Shown here one piece after another: positions 35,001 to 43,345 of a DNA stretch of 44,456 nt. The translations under genes and the position numbers were made by a program. Numbering within the stretch: the first letter of the stretch is position 1; every line of letters begins with the position of its first letter. The notes under the pieces are model-generated. The model did not search any database. It was given only the letters and a program-made list of their open reading frames with translations, and was not told where the DNA came from. Origin of the DNA: an uncultured Eubacteriales bacterium (GTDB lineage: Bacteria; Bacillota; Clostridia; Christensenellales; UBA1242); assembly GCA_900552105.1 (NCBI GenBank), contig URYH01000010.1:1-44456 (forward strand), written 5' to 3'.

Positions 35001-38000
35001 GTCGTCATGGAGTATTGTTCATCTTTATTTCCTCCACATGTTCCATCTCCATAGTAATGGCTGAAAGTATAACCACCACGAGTTGGGAATGTCATGCTTG
35101 TGAGTTCTTGGGTTAAATTTGTATCTGAATAAAATTTGTTTATTCCATAAGTATAATAGAATTTGTCTGTCCCGCCAGAACCTCCATTTTTATTGAGAGT
35201 AATTGTAATTTTGTTTGGAGTCCAGTTTGCAGTGAGTGTCAATTTGCCAACTTGGTTTGCGTCAATCTTGAACGATTTTCCGCCATTCCAAGAAAGTGTT
35301 GTTGTGTCATCACTCATTCCAAGATGATACCAAAGTGACAATAATTTTGCTTCACTTGTTGCGAATGTGTTCGAAGTGGAAGCATTTCCAGAATATCCTC
35401 CAGTTGTGTGCCATTGTCTCCAACGAATTTCACCTCCACCCAACTTGCCAGTATAAGAAACTCCTGCTTTTTGATAGAAAAGAGGGAAATAAACGGCGTT
35501 GGCATAACTTGAACTATATTCCAATATCCCAGAACTCATATTTATAGTACCACTTCTCTTTTCGTCGAGAGTTGCAACAACTGACCAACCAGCAAAAGTG
35601 TAACCATTTCTTGTTGGATCAGAAATTGTTGTTGTCGTTCCAAATGTGTAACTTGATGGAGAAGTTGAACCCTTTGTTCCACCATTCATTGCATATTCCA
35701 CCGCATATTTATTAACTGACCATTGAGCGTAGAGAGTTATATTGTTTGCATTTTGCCATTGCTTGATCGCACCAGTAAAGCCAGTCGCACTTGCAACAAG
35801 CGAACCATTTGCATCTGCAACTTTAACTCCGCCAGATGTAGAAGAATACCAGCCCACAAAAGTATAACCCAAACGTTGTGGAATTGGAGTGTAAACGGAA
35901 AGCGTGCTGTCATACACAGCATTTGCGTATGTTGGAGATTTACGGCTGTCTGCAAGTGTGTATTTTGAATATGATCCAGCATTAGAACTTGTATAACCTG
36001 TTGATCCAGCATAATTCCAATATTTTTCATAAATTGATGCCTCATCTGCTTTGAATGTGATGGAATATGTGTTTGGTGTCCAATGAGCAACCGCAACAGT
36101 GTTATATGCGGGACATTTTGCAGAAGGTATAGTGTCTTTAGTGTAATAATTGGAACTATTGAAGATTGAAACGTAACTAATTTTCCCTTTGAAATATGAT
36201 CCCACTGGAGAAGATGAAGAGCCCGCTTCAGCACCAACAAGAATTGAATTGCTTGCGTGATATCCAATTTTGCCAGATGAGAATTTTGCCGATTTCCCAA
36301 CACCTATGCCATCAATATACAATATCGCATATTCTCCATCAAAAGTAGCAACAAATGTATGCCATCCACTTGCCAAGTTCGCAAATGAAATGTTTGATTT
36401 TGCCACCTTATAACCAACACCACTATCATAAATAGCAAATTGTAGATATTCGCCACCTGGTTCAAGATTCCAACCGCCACCCTCTGTGCAAGAAATTATT
36501 CTCATGCCATTTTTATATTGAGTCCAGTCGTCCATATAAGCTCGAGCCATAACCGTGATTTTGTCGGTATACATATAAGTTCTGCCAAGATTAACATAAT
36601 CTGACGAACCATTGAAAGTTTTTTCATCAATCAAGCGCTTTCCGACTCTCCAACCAACATATGTGTATCCCGTTTTTGAAGGGACGTCAAATGTCCCATA
36701 AGGTTGATCATAAACTACATTTTTTGTCTTTAAATTTGATCTGTTGTTTTCATCCAATGTCATCACATATGTATTTGCAGCCCAAACCGCATATAGTTCG
36801 ACAACGTCGCCTTGTTTTGCTGAAAGATTTTTGACTATTTGGCAGTTCATATATTCAGGTGGATTTGCTTCAAATTCAACAATCCTGCTATTTCGATAAT
36901 AAATTTTTGCAGGAGTTGAAAAGTTTGTGCCATCAACATAGTTTGTTGGGCAGAATGAGTGAAAGATATATGGATTCGTGACACCAGCAATAATTTTGAC
37001 TCGAATTGTGAGCGTTGTCCAAACGCCACTTGGAATTTGTTGTGGAGTGATAACAGCAGAACCTCCGTAACCATCATCGTTGTTAGTTGCACCATCATAT
37101 AACACATTGGCATCCATTTGATTTCGCATTGTTTTGCCCATTTCATGATAAACTTCAATTGTCCATATATATGTTCGCCCTGCTGTAACATAATATGTGC
37201 TTAAAGCCACTCCCGCCCACCATTGAGTTGAAGATGAAGCATCTTTTGTGAAATAATTCCCAATTGAGTCACTTCCACTGCCGACATTTCCGGTCAAATA
37301 TGTGCCATTTGTCACAGCAGTTGCATTTGTTGCAGCAGCTGCATCTTTTGTTGCCCAGCCAGCAAAATTATATCCCGTTCGCGAGAAACCATTTGCTGTG
37401 AGTTCTTTTTCTTCGTCATATGTGTGAGATGAACTTGTTGTTGATCCGCTGGTTGCCCCATTGCCGTTATATTTGATTGTGTAAGTTATTGGAGCAAATG
37501 TCACGCTGATCGTGTGATTTGCGGTGATGTTTCTAAAAGTATAATAATCACTGTCTCCCGCCTTGGCAGTTGAATTGATTGCATTGCCTCCGTCAATCGA
37601 GTATGTTGCAACACGATAACCTTTGTCGGGTTTCATTTCAACTGTCGCAGTTGTTCCCCAATCAACAGTCATCGACTCTGTGATTGTTCCATGAGCACCC
37701 GCTGATGTTGTGATTTTAAATTGTTTGATTTCCCAAATTGCATAAAGCCAGCCATCTTCTTTTCCAAACACGGAAGAATATGTCTTGTTTGAAAAATCTT
37801 GTGTGCTTCCTTCGCTTTCTGTGCTCCAACCCTTGAAAGTATATCCTTCTCTTGTTGGTGTTGGTGAAACACCGCAAACTGAATCCCAAGTCAAGGTTTT
37901 CGTCACGCTCATTGTGATTCCTCTAAACGAAACACTGTTCCCTGCCGTTGCACCAGCAAGCCCTGCATACACCAAAATTTGATTATTGTCAGAAGGATTG

Positions 38001-41000
38001 AGGGTTTCAGGAGAAGTGAACACTGCAGAAACATTTGTTCCAAATGGAACATTGATAGTTGCATAACGCTTTGAGGGGTCGCCGAATTTATACAATAACA
38101 CATTAAACTCTGTTGCAGTTCCAGAAATAAGAGTTGCGGACGCAAAATTAATTGAATATGTTGTGCTTGGTGCAAATCCAATTGTCGCAATGGCCCTATA
38201 ATTATAATTGCCTGTGCCGGATGGAATATCAATGTCCGTGTTCGAAACAAAAGTCCCGCCGTTTGGGTCATATGTGAGAGTCCTTTGAGTTGATTCGAAC
38301 TGACAACTAATGACATGGTTTGCCGTGATATTTGAAAAAGTGTAAGTATAAGGTTTTGAAACATCAACTTCAGAAAGATTGATTACTTCGCCGTCAACAA
38401 CAATTGTTGAAATAACAAATTTGTCATTTGGAGTGTATGTGACTGAATGATTCTCTCCCCAGTTCTTGATTGTGGTGATTTGGTTTGGCGACATTGTTCC
38501 GCCCTCGCCGACAGAACTTACAATCGTGAAAGTGACAACTTCAAATGACACTTCAATTTCGTGATTTGAGCGAATGTTTGAAAATGTGTATTTTGCATTT
38601 TCTTTGGCTTTTGCATTTGACACACCATCAATCAAAACATCTTTGATAACATAACCGTCGTTTGGAGTGATAACAAATGTCACATTGCTTCCATAAGCAT
38701 AATCAGCACTTTCACTTGGCTCAATGTTGCCGTTTTCCCCACAAATGACTGTAATCTTGAACATTCTTTGCTCAAATTCTGCCGAAATTGTGTGGTCTTT
38801 TTGAATATCATCAAAGTCATAGCTTTGTGACGCACCTTCTGCTGCAGTAATAACAATTTCCACACCGTCAACCAAAATCTTTTTAATTTTGTATCCAGTT
38901 TCTGGACTTATGACATAACTAGCACTTGACCCAAGCGAATAAACAACTGCTCCGCTTGGCGAAATTGTTCCATGTTCGCCCGCGGTTGAAGTTATGACCG
39001 CATCATGGAATTTTTCCCAAACGGCATTTTTGTAGTAGGCTTTTCTGTCAATGTTGCCCAAGAAGAACATAAAGGCATTTTCAGCAAAACCTTTTCCATT
39101 GAGTTTCGAAATATATTCGTCAAAGTGACTTTCGTCCAAAATATTAACTTTGAGGTCACTTGTGGTTCCCGTGAACGAATTTGCCGCAACCGACAACGTT
39201 GAAAGATTGGAATCGTTGATAAAGTTTATTGTTGCAAGTCCTGAACAATTTGCAAACGCATTCTCCCCAACTGTTTGAATGGTGTTTGGAAGACTGACAT
39301 CAACCAACGATGAGCAACCTTTAAAAGCATTGGCTCCAATTGAAGAAACAACTGTGTTTTCAAATCCTGTGAGTTGTGAAAGAGATGAGCATCCTTCAAA
39401 TGCATTCGCCCCGATTGTTTTGAGATTTGAATTGAATGTCACACTTGTGAGTGCCGAACAGCCGGAATATACACTGCCACCAAGTGTCAACAATGTTTGT
39501 GGGAATATCACATTTTTGAGTTTTGAGCAACCCGAGAACGCACTGTCCTCAATTTGAGTCACTTTTGTGTTTTGAAGTCCACCAACTCTTGTCAATTCCG
39601 AACAACTTGCGAATGCTGAATTATCAATTGAAACGAGAGACTCTGGAAATTCAATTTGAATTAATTTTGAAGAATAAAACGCCGTACTTTCAATTTTTGA
39701 AACACTTGTTCCAGCAAAGTTTTTGACTTCAGTGATTCCTGAATACTTAAACACCGCTTGACCCATTGTTTTCAGAGTCGATGGCACTGTCACTTGTGTG
39801 AGAGCGGAGCAACTATTGAATGCGGAATCCCCCAATTCTTCAAGTTTGGTGTCTTCAAGGTTTATGGTTTTGAGTCCCGAACCAGCAAAAGCACCAAGCC
39901 TAATTTTGGAAATATTTGCTGGCAAAACGATTTCTTCAAGTTTTGAGCAGCCAGCAAAACACTCGTTCGGGATTTCAGTAATGCTGGTTGTGTCAAGATT
40001 TTTGAATTTGGACAAAGATGTGCAGCCTGAAAATGCAGTCTTGCCCAGAGTTTGAAGTGATGTTGGTGCTCTGAAATTCGTGAGAGCTGAATCTGACTTA
40101 AATGCACTCTCGCCAATGCTTGTCACAAAATCACTCATCGAAACTCCAACAAGCCCCGAACAGTTTGCAAAAGCATTTTTGCCAATTTTGGATGTTTGGC
40201 GTGGGAGTGTCACAAATTTCACTGTGTTGTTTGTTCCGCTAAACATATTGACTGCTGAATCTGCAATTGCGGATACATTTTTTGGCACAACAACATAGTT
40301 TTGTGCTGTTTGATAATTTGACGAAGGCGTGAGATAGATTGCAAAAAGTGTTGTTGTTCCACTTGTGTTTGGAACGTCATACCAATATCCCAAATCATAT
40401 CTATCGCCATTTTGTCCCTGCTCATTATCTGCAGAGTTTGTGCTGTAGTAATAAAACTCTTTGCCACTCTTTGTTGGTTCATTGCCTTCAAGCATAAATT
40501 TTGTTTGATCGCCGTTATAGACGACATTTGGTTGTTCGCCCGCCCCGCCGTTTTTGTCAAGAACAATGTAGTCGCTGACAAATTCAGCTGAAACCACAAC
40601 CGCTCCCGTAATTCTTTTGAGCAAATATTCGCTCGTTGCTCCAACTGGGTCACCATCAATCAGAATGCGTTTGAGAACATAGTTTTTGTTTGGTGTGAAA
40701 TGCATAACCAAATCACTGCCCCAATCAACCATTTGAGTTTCTGGAGAAATTGTTCCACCTTCGCTTTGGACAACTGTCACCAAAACTTTTTGATTTTCAA
40801 ACATTGGAAACAATGTGAGATTTTGTGTTATGTAGCCAAGTTGTTCGTTCGTTATGTTTGCGCCGCTTCCATCTTCACGAGTGTTCCAACACAAGAACAC
40901 GTCGCCTTCTGCTGTTGTGACTTCTGGAATGTTTGCCTTGCCACCATAGTTTATGGTTTGAGTCGAAAGGGTTGCTCCATTTTGTTTAAATACAACAGAA

Positions 41001-41602
41001 TATGTGCCGGTTTTGGTTATTTCTGCTGCATTTTTGTCAAACGACTTGTTTATCTCTGAAAAATTGGTTGTGTTTGAAAAGTTTGACGCGAGCGAGCTTT
41101 GAACAACAATTTCACACGAAACAAACTCGTCATCGCCAAGCACTCCTTGCATTTCGGGAACAACCGCGTCAGATTGAATTAAAAAAACATAAACTTCACC
41201 CGCTTTGGTGGAGTTTAGTTGCATGAGATTTCCAGATTTATCGCAAAGATACCAATAGTCACCAAAACGTGACCAAGTGTAGTTCTCGTGATTCTTTATC
41301 GAAAAACTATTGAATTTGATTTTGTCTTTCGCAACTTCGTTTGTGCTATCGAAGTATACGTGCGCGCGTATAAAAACAGGGCTGGTGTTGTCCGCGACAG
41401 TGAGTTTGATGTCGTTGAATAAATACTCTTCACCCACAAGTTTGTTCTGAATTTTTGATTTGTATTTATATTGTGAGTTATCATGCAAAACAACCGCACC
41501 AAAAGAGTTTTGTTGAACATCGCTCTTGTCACTTCGAAAAATAGCCAAGGAAATAGTGAGTGCGCTGCAAAAAACAAGGAACATCATACAAACGACGCAC
41601 AC
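32063..41602 (-). CDS. Giant surface protein 1: TasA-like module, LRR_5, InlB repeats with nested CBM-like domains, Hint C-terminus
   Basis: About 3179 residues or slightly more. Order: membrane segment ending LAIFRSDKSD; TasA-like module (WSRFGDYWYLCDKSG) to about 200; InlB repeat; LRR_5/BspA block (450-840); then many InlB B-repeats (870-2900), several interrupted by inserted beta-sandwich domains, including a LamG/concanavalin-like one (FNGSSDYVNLG ... GWHTFVATFDG) and a CBM4/9-like one (SMSGW-type with GGSKSLEIAG). A Hint domain starts at Cys2962 (NNCVAEGTLITLADG) and runs to about 3090, then an 80-residue tail (GLFNIFEYD, GLMTWEDIEYL). The GTG at 41602 is the first canonical start but lacks a ribosome site; basic codons (KLKYYRSQK) continue in frame upstream, so the true start may be earlier. 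Strong promoter at 41689-41718. Confidence 0.85.
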   Translation of the reverse strand: MCVVCMMFLVFCSALTISLAIFRSDKSDVQQNSFGAVVLHDNSQYKYKSKIQNKLVGEEYLFNDIKLTVADNTSPVFIRAHVYFDSTNEVAKDKIKFNSFSIKNHENYTWSRFGDYWYLCDKSGNLMQLNSTKAGEVYVFLIQSDAVVPEMQGVLGDDEFVSCEIVVQSSLASNFSNTTNFSEINKSFDKNAAEITKTGTYSVVFKQNGATLSTQTINYGGKANIPEVTTAEGDVFLCWNTREDGSGANITNEQLGYITQNLTLFPMFENQKVLVTVVQSEGGTISPETQMVDWGSDLVMHFTPNKNYVLKRILIDGDPVGATSEYLLKRITGAVVVSAEFVSDYIVLDKNGGAGEQPNVVYNGDQTKFMLEGNEPTKSGKEFYYYSTNSADNEQGQNGDRYDLGYWYDVPNTSGTTTLFAIYLTPSSNYQTAQNYVVVPKNVSAIADSAVNMFSGTNNTVKFVTLPRQTSKIGKNAFANCSGLVGVSMSDFVTSIGESAFKSDSALTNFRAPTSLQTLGKTAFSGCTSLSKFKNLDTTSITEIPNECFAGCSKLEEIVLPANISKIRLGAFAGSGLKTINLEDTKLEELGDSAFNSCSALTQVTVPSTLKTMGQAVFKYSGITEVKNFAGTSVSKIESTAFYSSKLIQIEFPESLVSIDNSAFASCSELTRVGGLQNTKVTQIEDSAFSGCSKLKNVIFPQTLLTLGGSVYSGCSALTSVTFNSNLKTIGANAFEGCSSLSQLTGFENTVVSSIGANAFKGCSSLVDVSLPNTIQTVGENAFANCSGLATINFINDSNLSTLSVAANSFTGTTSDLKVNILDESHFDEYISKLNGKGFAENAFMFFLGNIDRKAYYKNAVWEKFHDAVITSTAGEHGTISPSGAVVYSLGSSASYVISPETGYKIKKILVDGVEIVITAAEGASQSYDFDDIQKDHTISAEFEQRMFKITVICGENGNIEPSESADYAYGSNVTFVITPNDGYVIKDVLIDGVSNAKAKENAKYTFSNIRSNHEIEVSFEVVTFTIVSSVGEGGTMSPNQITTIKNWGENHSVTYTPNDKFVISTIVVDGEVINLSEVDVSKPYTYTFSNITANHVISCQFESTQRTLTYDPNGGTFVSNTDIDIPSGTGNYNYRAIATIGFAPSTTYSINFASATLISGTATEFNVLLYKFGDPSKRYATINVPFGTNVSAVFTSPETLNPSDNNQILVYAGLAGATAGNSVSFRGITMSVTKTLTWDSVCGVSPTPTREGYTFKGWSTESEGSTQDFSNKTYSSVFGKEDGWLYAIWEIKQFKITTSAGAHGTITESMTVDWGTTATVEMKPDKGYRVATYSIDGGNAINSTAKAGDSDYYTFRNITANHTISVTFAPITYTIKYNGNGATSGSTTSSSHTYDEEKELTANGFSRTGYNFAGWATKDAAAATNATAVTNGTYLTGNVGSGSDSIGNYFTKDASSSTQWWAGVALSTYYVTAGRTYIWTIEVYHEMGKTMRNQMDANVLYDGATNNDDGYGGSAVITPQQIPSGVWTTLTIRVKIIAGVTNPYIFHSFCPTNYVDGTNFSTPAKIYYRNSRIVEFEANPPEYMNCQIVKNLSAKQGDVVELYAVWAANTYVMTLDENNRSNLKTKNVVYDQPYGTFDVPSKTGYTYVGWRVGKRLIDEKTFNGSSDYVNLGRTYMYTDKITVMARAYMDDWTQYKNGMRIISCTEGGGWNLEPGGEYLQFAIYDSGVGYKVAKSNISFANLASGWHTFVATFDGEYAILYIDGIGVGKSAKFSSGKIGYHASNSILVGAEAGSSSSPVGSYFKGKISYVSIFNSSNYYTKDTIPSAKCPAYNTVAVAHWTPNTYSITFKADEASIYEKYWNYAGSTGYTSSNAGSYSKYTLADSRKSPTYANAVYDSTLSVYTPIPQRLGYTFVGWYSSTSGGVKVADANGSLVASATGFTGAIKQWQNANNITLYAQWSVNKYAVEYAMNGGTKGSTSPSSYTFGTTTTISDPTRNGYTFAGWSVVATLDEKRSGTINMSSGILEYSSSYANAVYFPLFYQKAGVSYTGKLGGGEIRWRQWHTTGGYSGNASTSNTFATSEAKLLSLWYHLGMSDDTTTLSWNGGKSFKIDANQVGKLTLTANWTPNKITITLNKNGGSGGTDKFYYTYGINKFYSDTNLTQELTSMTFPTRGGYTFSHYYGDGTCGGNKDEQYSMTTSGVTSGDLYIDIYKDATLYAKWNGIQYTITLDNNGGSGGSLGKTTYTTSPSAQTISITNPTAKTGYHFDHYTFNGYSGSTPSVSGTTLTIPANTYGNLTITAIWSPNTYTVHYSPYGSTIENLLPFDPSFESTATGTMSGWTNQAGNATIKVVSGTAYGGSKSLEIAGADGGSYRIYRTCQGVMNGTYKFSAYLKTSGTGGIKIELYGGDYNWSGYQKSYTGNGSWQRLEVSIPKLTSDTTIYAFLYTGSATTYYDDVYLTRSAQFSSTLYEATATYDAEMPKVTLPTRAGYSFGGYFSSVPSYTNQSSSQNNLMSDSSPTWRIGIGTSSGYSSSALQVGYMLKFYFTYSTTATLNSIDINDVNYTDYCVIDTTGTKKVVYGIVTLTSLGYVNQYSFIDLNFSENTSVSVTVNTLAICSTKNIQYYTSKGSSQKVYKLTQGISLYADWLVSKQTYTVSCETNLSGWNAWTVGSSAHTNCFIYDGDTIFCNGVSGFENLYIPVTIPSGWTTTFSWYCNMPTISADYGGIGAGKMRVQLLNYVPTDGSNVGNEKAYVEMASDASSNFSMTYSTAGTYYLVFNFGFCNDGSLLEYMIRDVEMVSTKTATSSVTLPAISTRKNNTANCWSGGSNYKYSANSVLPVNNNKTLTAEYTTNKVNVGFYVESKSYWSGASIYINGTQKYSDSQLKVGSKISAGTYDAGTTIELRATVTKLAEEKKEYGVEFWGRTAINNSTTSSQSVTVTVTLNDDDLCWVIGDYINNCVAEGTLITLADGTKKKVEDLTLSDKLLIFNHETGKYDVASINFIENDGRKIYDIINLKFSNGVTSRVIYEHGYFDLDLNKYVYIRDNTYKQYIGHRFYSENGVVTLVDAFMTTERTGCYSLVTSYHLNYFTDGVLSMPGGISGLFNIFEYDEDLKFNQDDMKLAIEEFGLFEYEDFADYVSKEEFDSYPTKYLKISMARGLMTWEDIEYLIARYCNK

Positions 41603-41603
41603 T

Positions 41604-41674
41604 AGAAGTTTTTGACTTCTATAATACTTTAATTTTCCCCCCTTACTTTGTTTTTTCGTAACAAGACCCCCAAT
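41604..41674 (-). other. Leader of giant gene 1 with G5 and G6 runs and open reading frame upstream of the called start
   Basis: On the minus strand the giant reading frame stays open upstream of the GTG to about 41680, encoding Lys/Tyr/Arg-rich residues suited to a signal-peptide N-terminus. It includes a G6 run (41642-41637) and a G5 run (41671-41667). No ATG, GTG or TTG occurs in frame; an ATT at 41674 does. An AGAAGT/ACTTCT hairpin (41620-41604) precedes the GTG. Confidence 0.5.
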
Positions 41675-41688
41675 ATTTCTACAATTTG

Positions 41689-41718
41689 ATTATATATCCA
41701 AAAATTTTATCGTGTCAA
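41689..41718 (-). promoter_or_regulatory. Consensus sigma-A promoter of the giant-protein operon
   Basis: On the minus strand TTGACA (41718-41713), 18 nt, TATAAT (41694-41689). Both hexamers are perfect. Transcription would begin near 41682, giving a leader of about 80 nt before the GTG. Confidence 0.9.
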
Positions 41719-41719
41719 C

Positions 41720-41756
41720 GGTTTTTATATTATTATATAAAATATATAATAAAACC
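41720..41756. promoter_or_regulatory. AT-rich imperfect palindrome between divergent promoters
   Basis: GGTTTT...AAAACC ends enclose an AT-only imperfect palindrome of about 37 bp, placed directly upstream of the giant operon -35. It may be an operator, a supercoiling-sensitive cruciform or chance in AT-rich DNA. Confidence 0.3.
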
Positions 41757-41822
41757 ATACGCCAGCAATATAATTATTTCTTTTGTCAACCCTCAACCTC
41801 GTCGCAAAGTCGTCATTTTTGT

Positions 41823-41850
41823 TTGTGAAATGAAATTTTTACATTATAAT
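41823..41850 (+). promoter_or_regulatory. Sigma-A promoter of the aminopeptidase gene
   Basis: TTGTGA (41823-41828), 16 nt, TATAAT (41845-41850), followed by TGGAGG (41863-41868) and the ATG at 41875. Confidence 0.7.
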
Positions 41851-41874
41851 ACACATAATAAATGGAGGCAAAAA

Positions 41875-43242
41875 ATGAAAGAAAACGTTTGGGAAAAATA
41901 TAACGAACAAGATTTGGACGAAATGAATATATTCTGCGAAGGCTACAAAGATTTCATCTCGGAATGCAAAACAGAACGAGAAGTTATTAAATTTGCAACA
42001 AATTTAGCAAAAAAAGCGGGCTTTTTGGACCTAAATGATGTAATAAATCAAAAAATCCAACCAAAACCTGGCGACAAAGTTTATGCTCTCAACATGGACA
42101 AAGCACTCATGCTGTATGTTTTGGGAACAGAAGATTTTGAAAAAGGACTCAAAATTGTTGGCAGCCATGTCGACTCACCACGCCTTGATATCAAAGCAAC
42201 ACCTCTATATGAAAACAGTGGGTTTTGCATGGTCGACACGCACTGCTATGGCGGAATAAAAAAATATCAATGGGTTGCTCGCCCTCTTGCATTACATGGC
42301 GTTGTCGTCAAAAAGGACGGGACAAAAATTGATTTGTCAATCGGCGAAAAAGATGACGAGCCAGTATTCTATATTTCTGACCTTTTGCCACATCTTGACC
42401 GCAACCCATCCGCAAAAAAAGATGTTGTTGAAGGCGAAAATCTGAATATCATTGGCGGAACAATCCCAAACAAAGACGCAAAAAAAGACAAAGTCAAAGC
42501 AACTGTCATTTCAGCACTAAAACAATATGGCTTTGAAGAGGACGACTTGTTCTCCGCCGAACTCGAAGCCGTCCCAGCAGGACGCGCAAGAGATTGCGGT
42601 TTTGACAAAGGATTGATTGCTGGCTACGGCCACGACGACAGAGTTTGCGCCTACACCTCTCTTCTTGCCCTCATGCGTGTCCAGAACCCAAAGCATACAT
42701 GTTGTTGCATGCTTGTAGACAAGGAAGAAATCGGCAGTTTCGGTGCAACCGGAATGCAAAGCAAATTTTTTGAAAACTCACTCGCCGAAATCATGAATGC
42801 TTGTGGGGAATATGGTGAACTCAAATTGCGCAGAGCACTCACAAACTCTCAAATGATTTCAAGCGATGTCACAGCAGGATTTGACCCAAACTATCCCGGC
42901 CCAATGAACAAAGAAACCGATGCAATCTTGTGTGGCGGACTGTCATTCAACAAATATACTGGTTCACGAGGCAAAAGCGGTGCAAATGATGCCAACCCAG
43001 AATTTATTGCAAAACTTCGAAAAATTTTGGATGAAAACAACATTAGCTATCAAGCAACCGAAATGGGAAAAGTTGACGAAGGCGGTGGCGGAACAATTGC
43101 ATTCATTCTCGCCTCATATGGCATGGAAGTTATTGACGCTGGTGTTCCACTTCTCAGCATGCACGCACCAACAGAAATTGCCGCAAAACCAGACATCTTT
43201 GAAGCACAAAAATTCTATCACGCATTTTATCTGAGCGATTAA
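41875..43242 (+). CDS. M18 family aminopeptidase (aspartyl/leucyl aminopeptidase type)
   Basis: A 455-residue cytosolic zinc aminopeptidase of the M18 family, cutting N-terminal residues from peptides, usually as a dodecamer. The two-zinc site is intact: H98 (GSHVDSPRLD), D254 (GHDDR), E284-E285 (DKEEIGS), D331 (SSDVTAGFDP) and H430 (LLSMHAP). Length is normal. The ATG at 41875 is preferred to an upstream in-frame start at 41686 because TGGAGG lies 6 nt before it, a TATAAT promoter sits upstream, and the extension is not family-like. A bidirectional terminator follows. Confidence 0.95.
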   Translation: MKENVWEKYNEQDLDEMNIFCEGYKDFISECKTEREVIKFATNLAKKAGFLDLNDVINQKIQPKPGDKVYALNMDKALMLYVLGTEDFEKGLKIVGSHVDSPRLDIKATPLYENSGFCMVDTHCYGGIKKYQWVARPLALHGVVVKKDGTKIDLSIGEKDDEPVFYISDLLPHLDRNPSAKKDVVEGENLNIIGGTIPNKDAKKDKVKATVISALKQYGFEEDDLFSAELEAVPAGRARDCGFDKGLIAGYGHDDRVCAYTSLLALMRVQNPKHTCCCMLVDKEEIGSFGATGMQSKFFENSLAEIMNACGEYGELKLRRALTNSQMISSDVTAGFDPNYPGPMNKETDAILCGGLSFNKYTGSRGKSGANDANPEFIAKLRKILDENNISYQATEMGKVDEGGGGTIAFILASYGMEVIDAGVPLLSMHAPTEIAAKPDIFEAQKFYHAFYLSD

Positions 43243-43300
43243 ATTATTAAAAAATAATTAATAATTAATTAAAAATTAATATAAATTAGTAAAAAAATTA

Positions 43301-43330
43301 AAAAAATATGGCATTTTTACCATATTTTTT
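43301..43330. terminator. Bidirectional terminator between the aminopeptidase and XRE genes
   Basis: AAAAAATATGG (43301-43311) and CCATATTTTTT (43320-43330) form a perfect 11-bp stem with an 8-nt loop, A-rich on one side and T-rich on the other. It serves both convergent genes. Confidence 0.8.
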
Positions 43331-43345
43331 ATTAATTAATCAAAA

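Noticed and set aside
22390..41602. Repeated motifs in the giant genes as a CRISPR array or microsatellite
   Set aside because: The repetition is at protein level (LRR_5, InlB, beta-helix) with variable spacing and no identical short direct repeats with unique spacers.
41686..41874. 63-residue N-terminal extension of the M18 aminopeptidase
   Set aside because: It spans a TATAAT promoter and an AT-rich palindrome, and the downstream ATG has a strong TGGAGG site.
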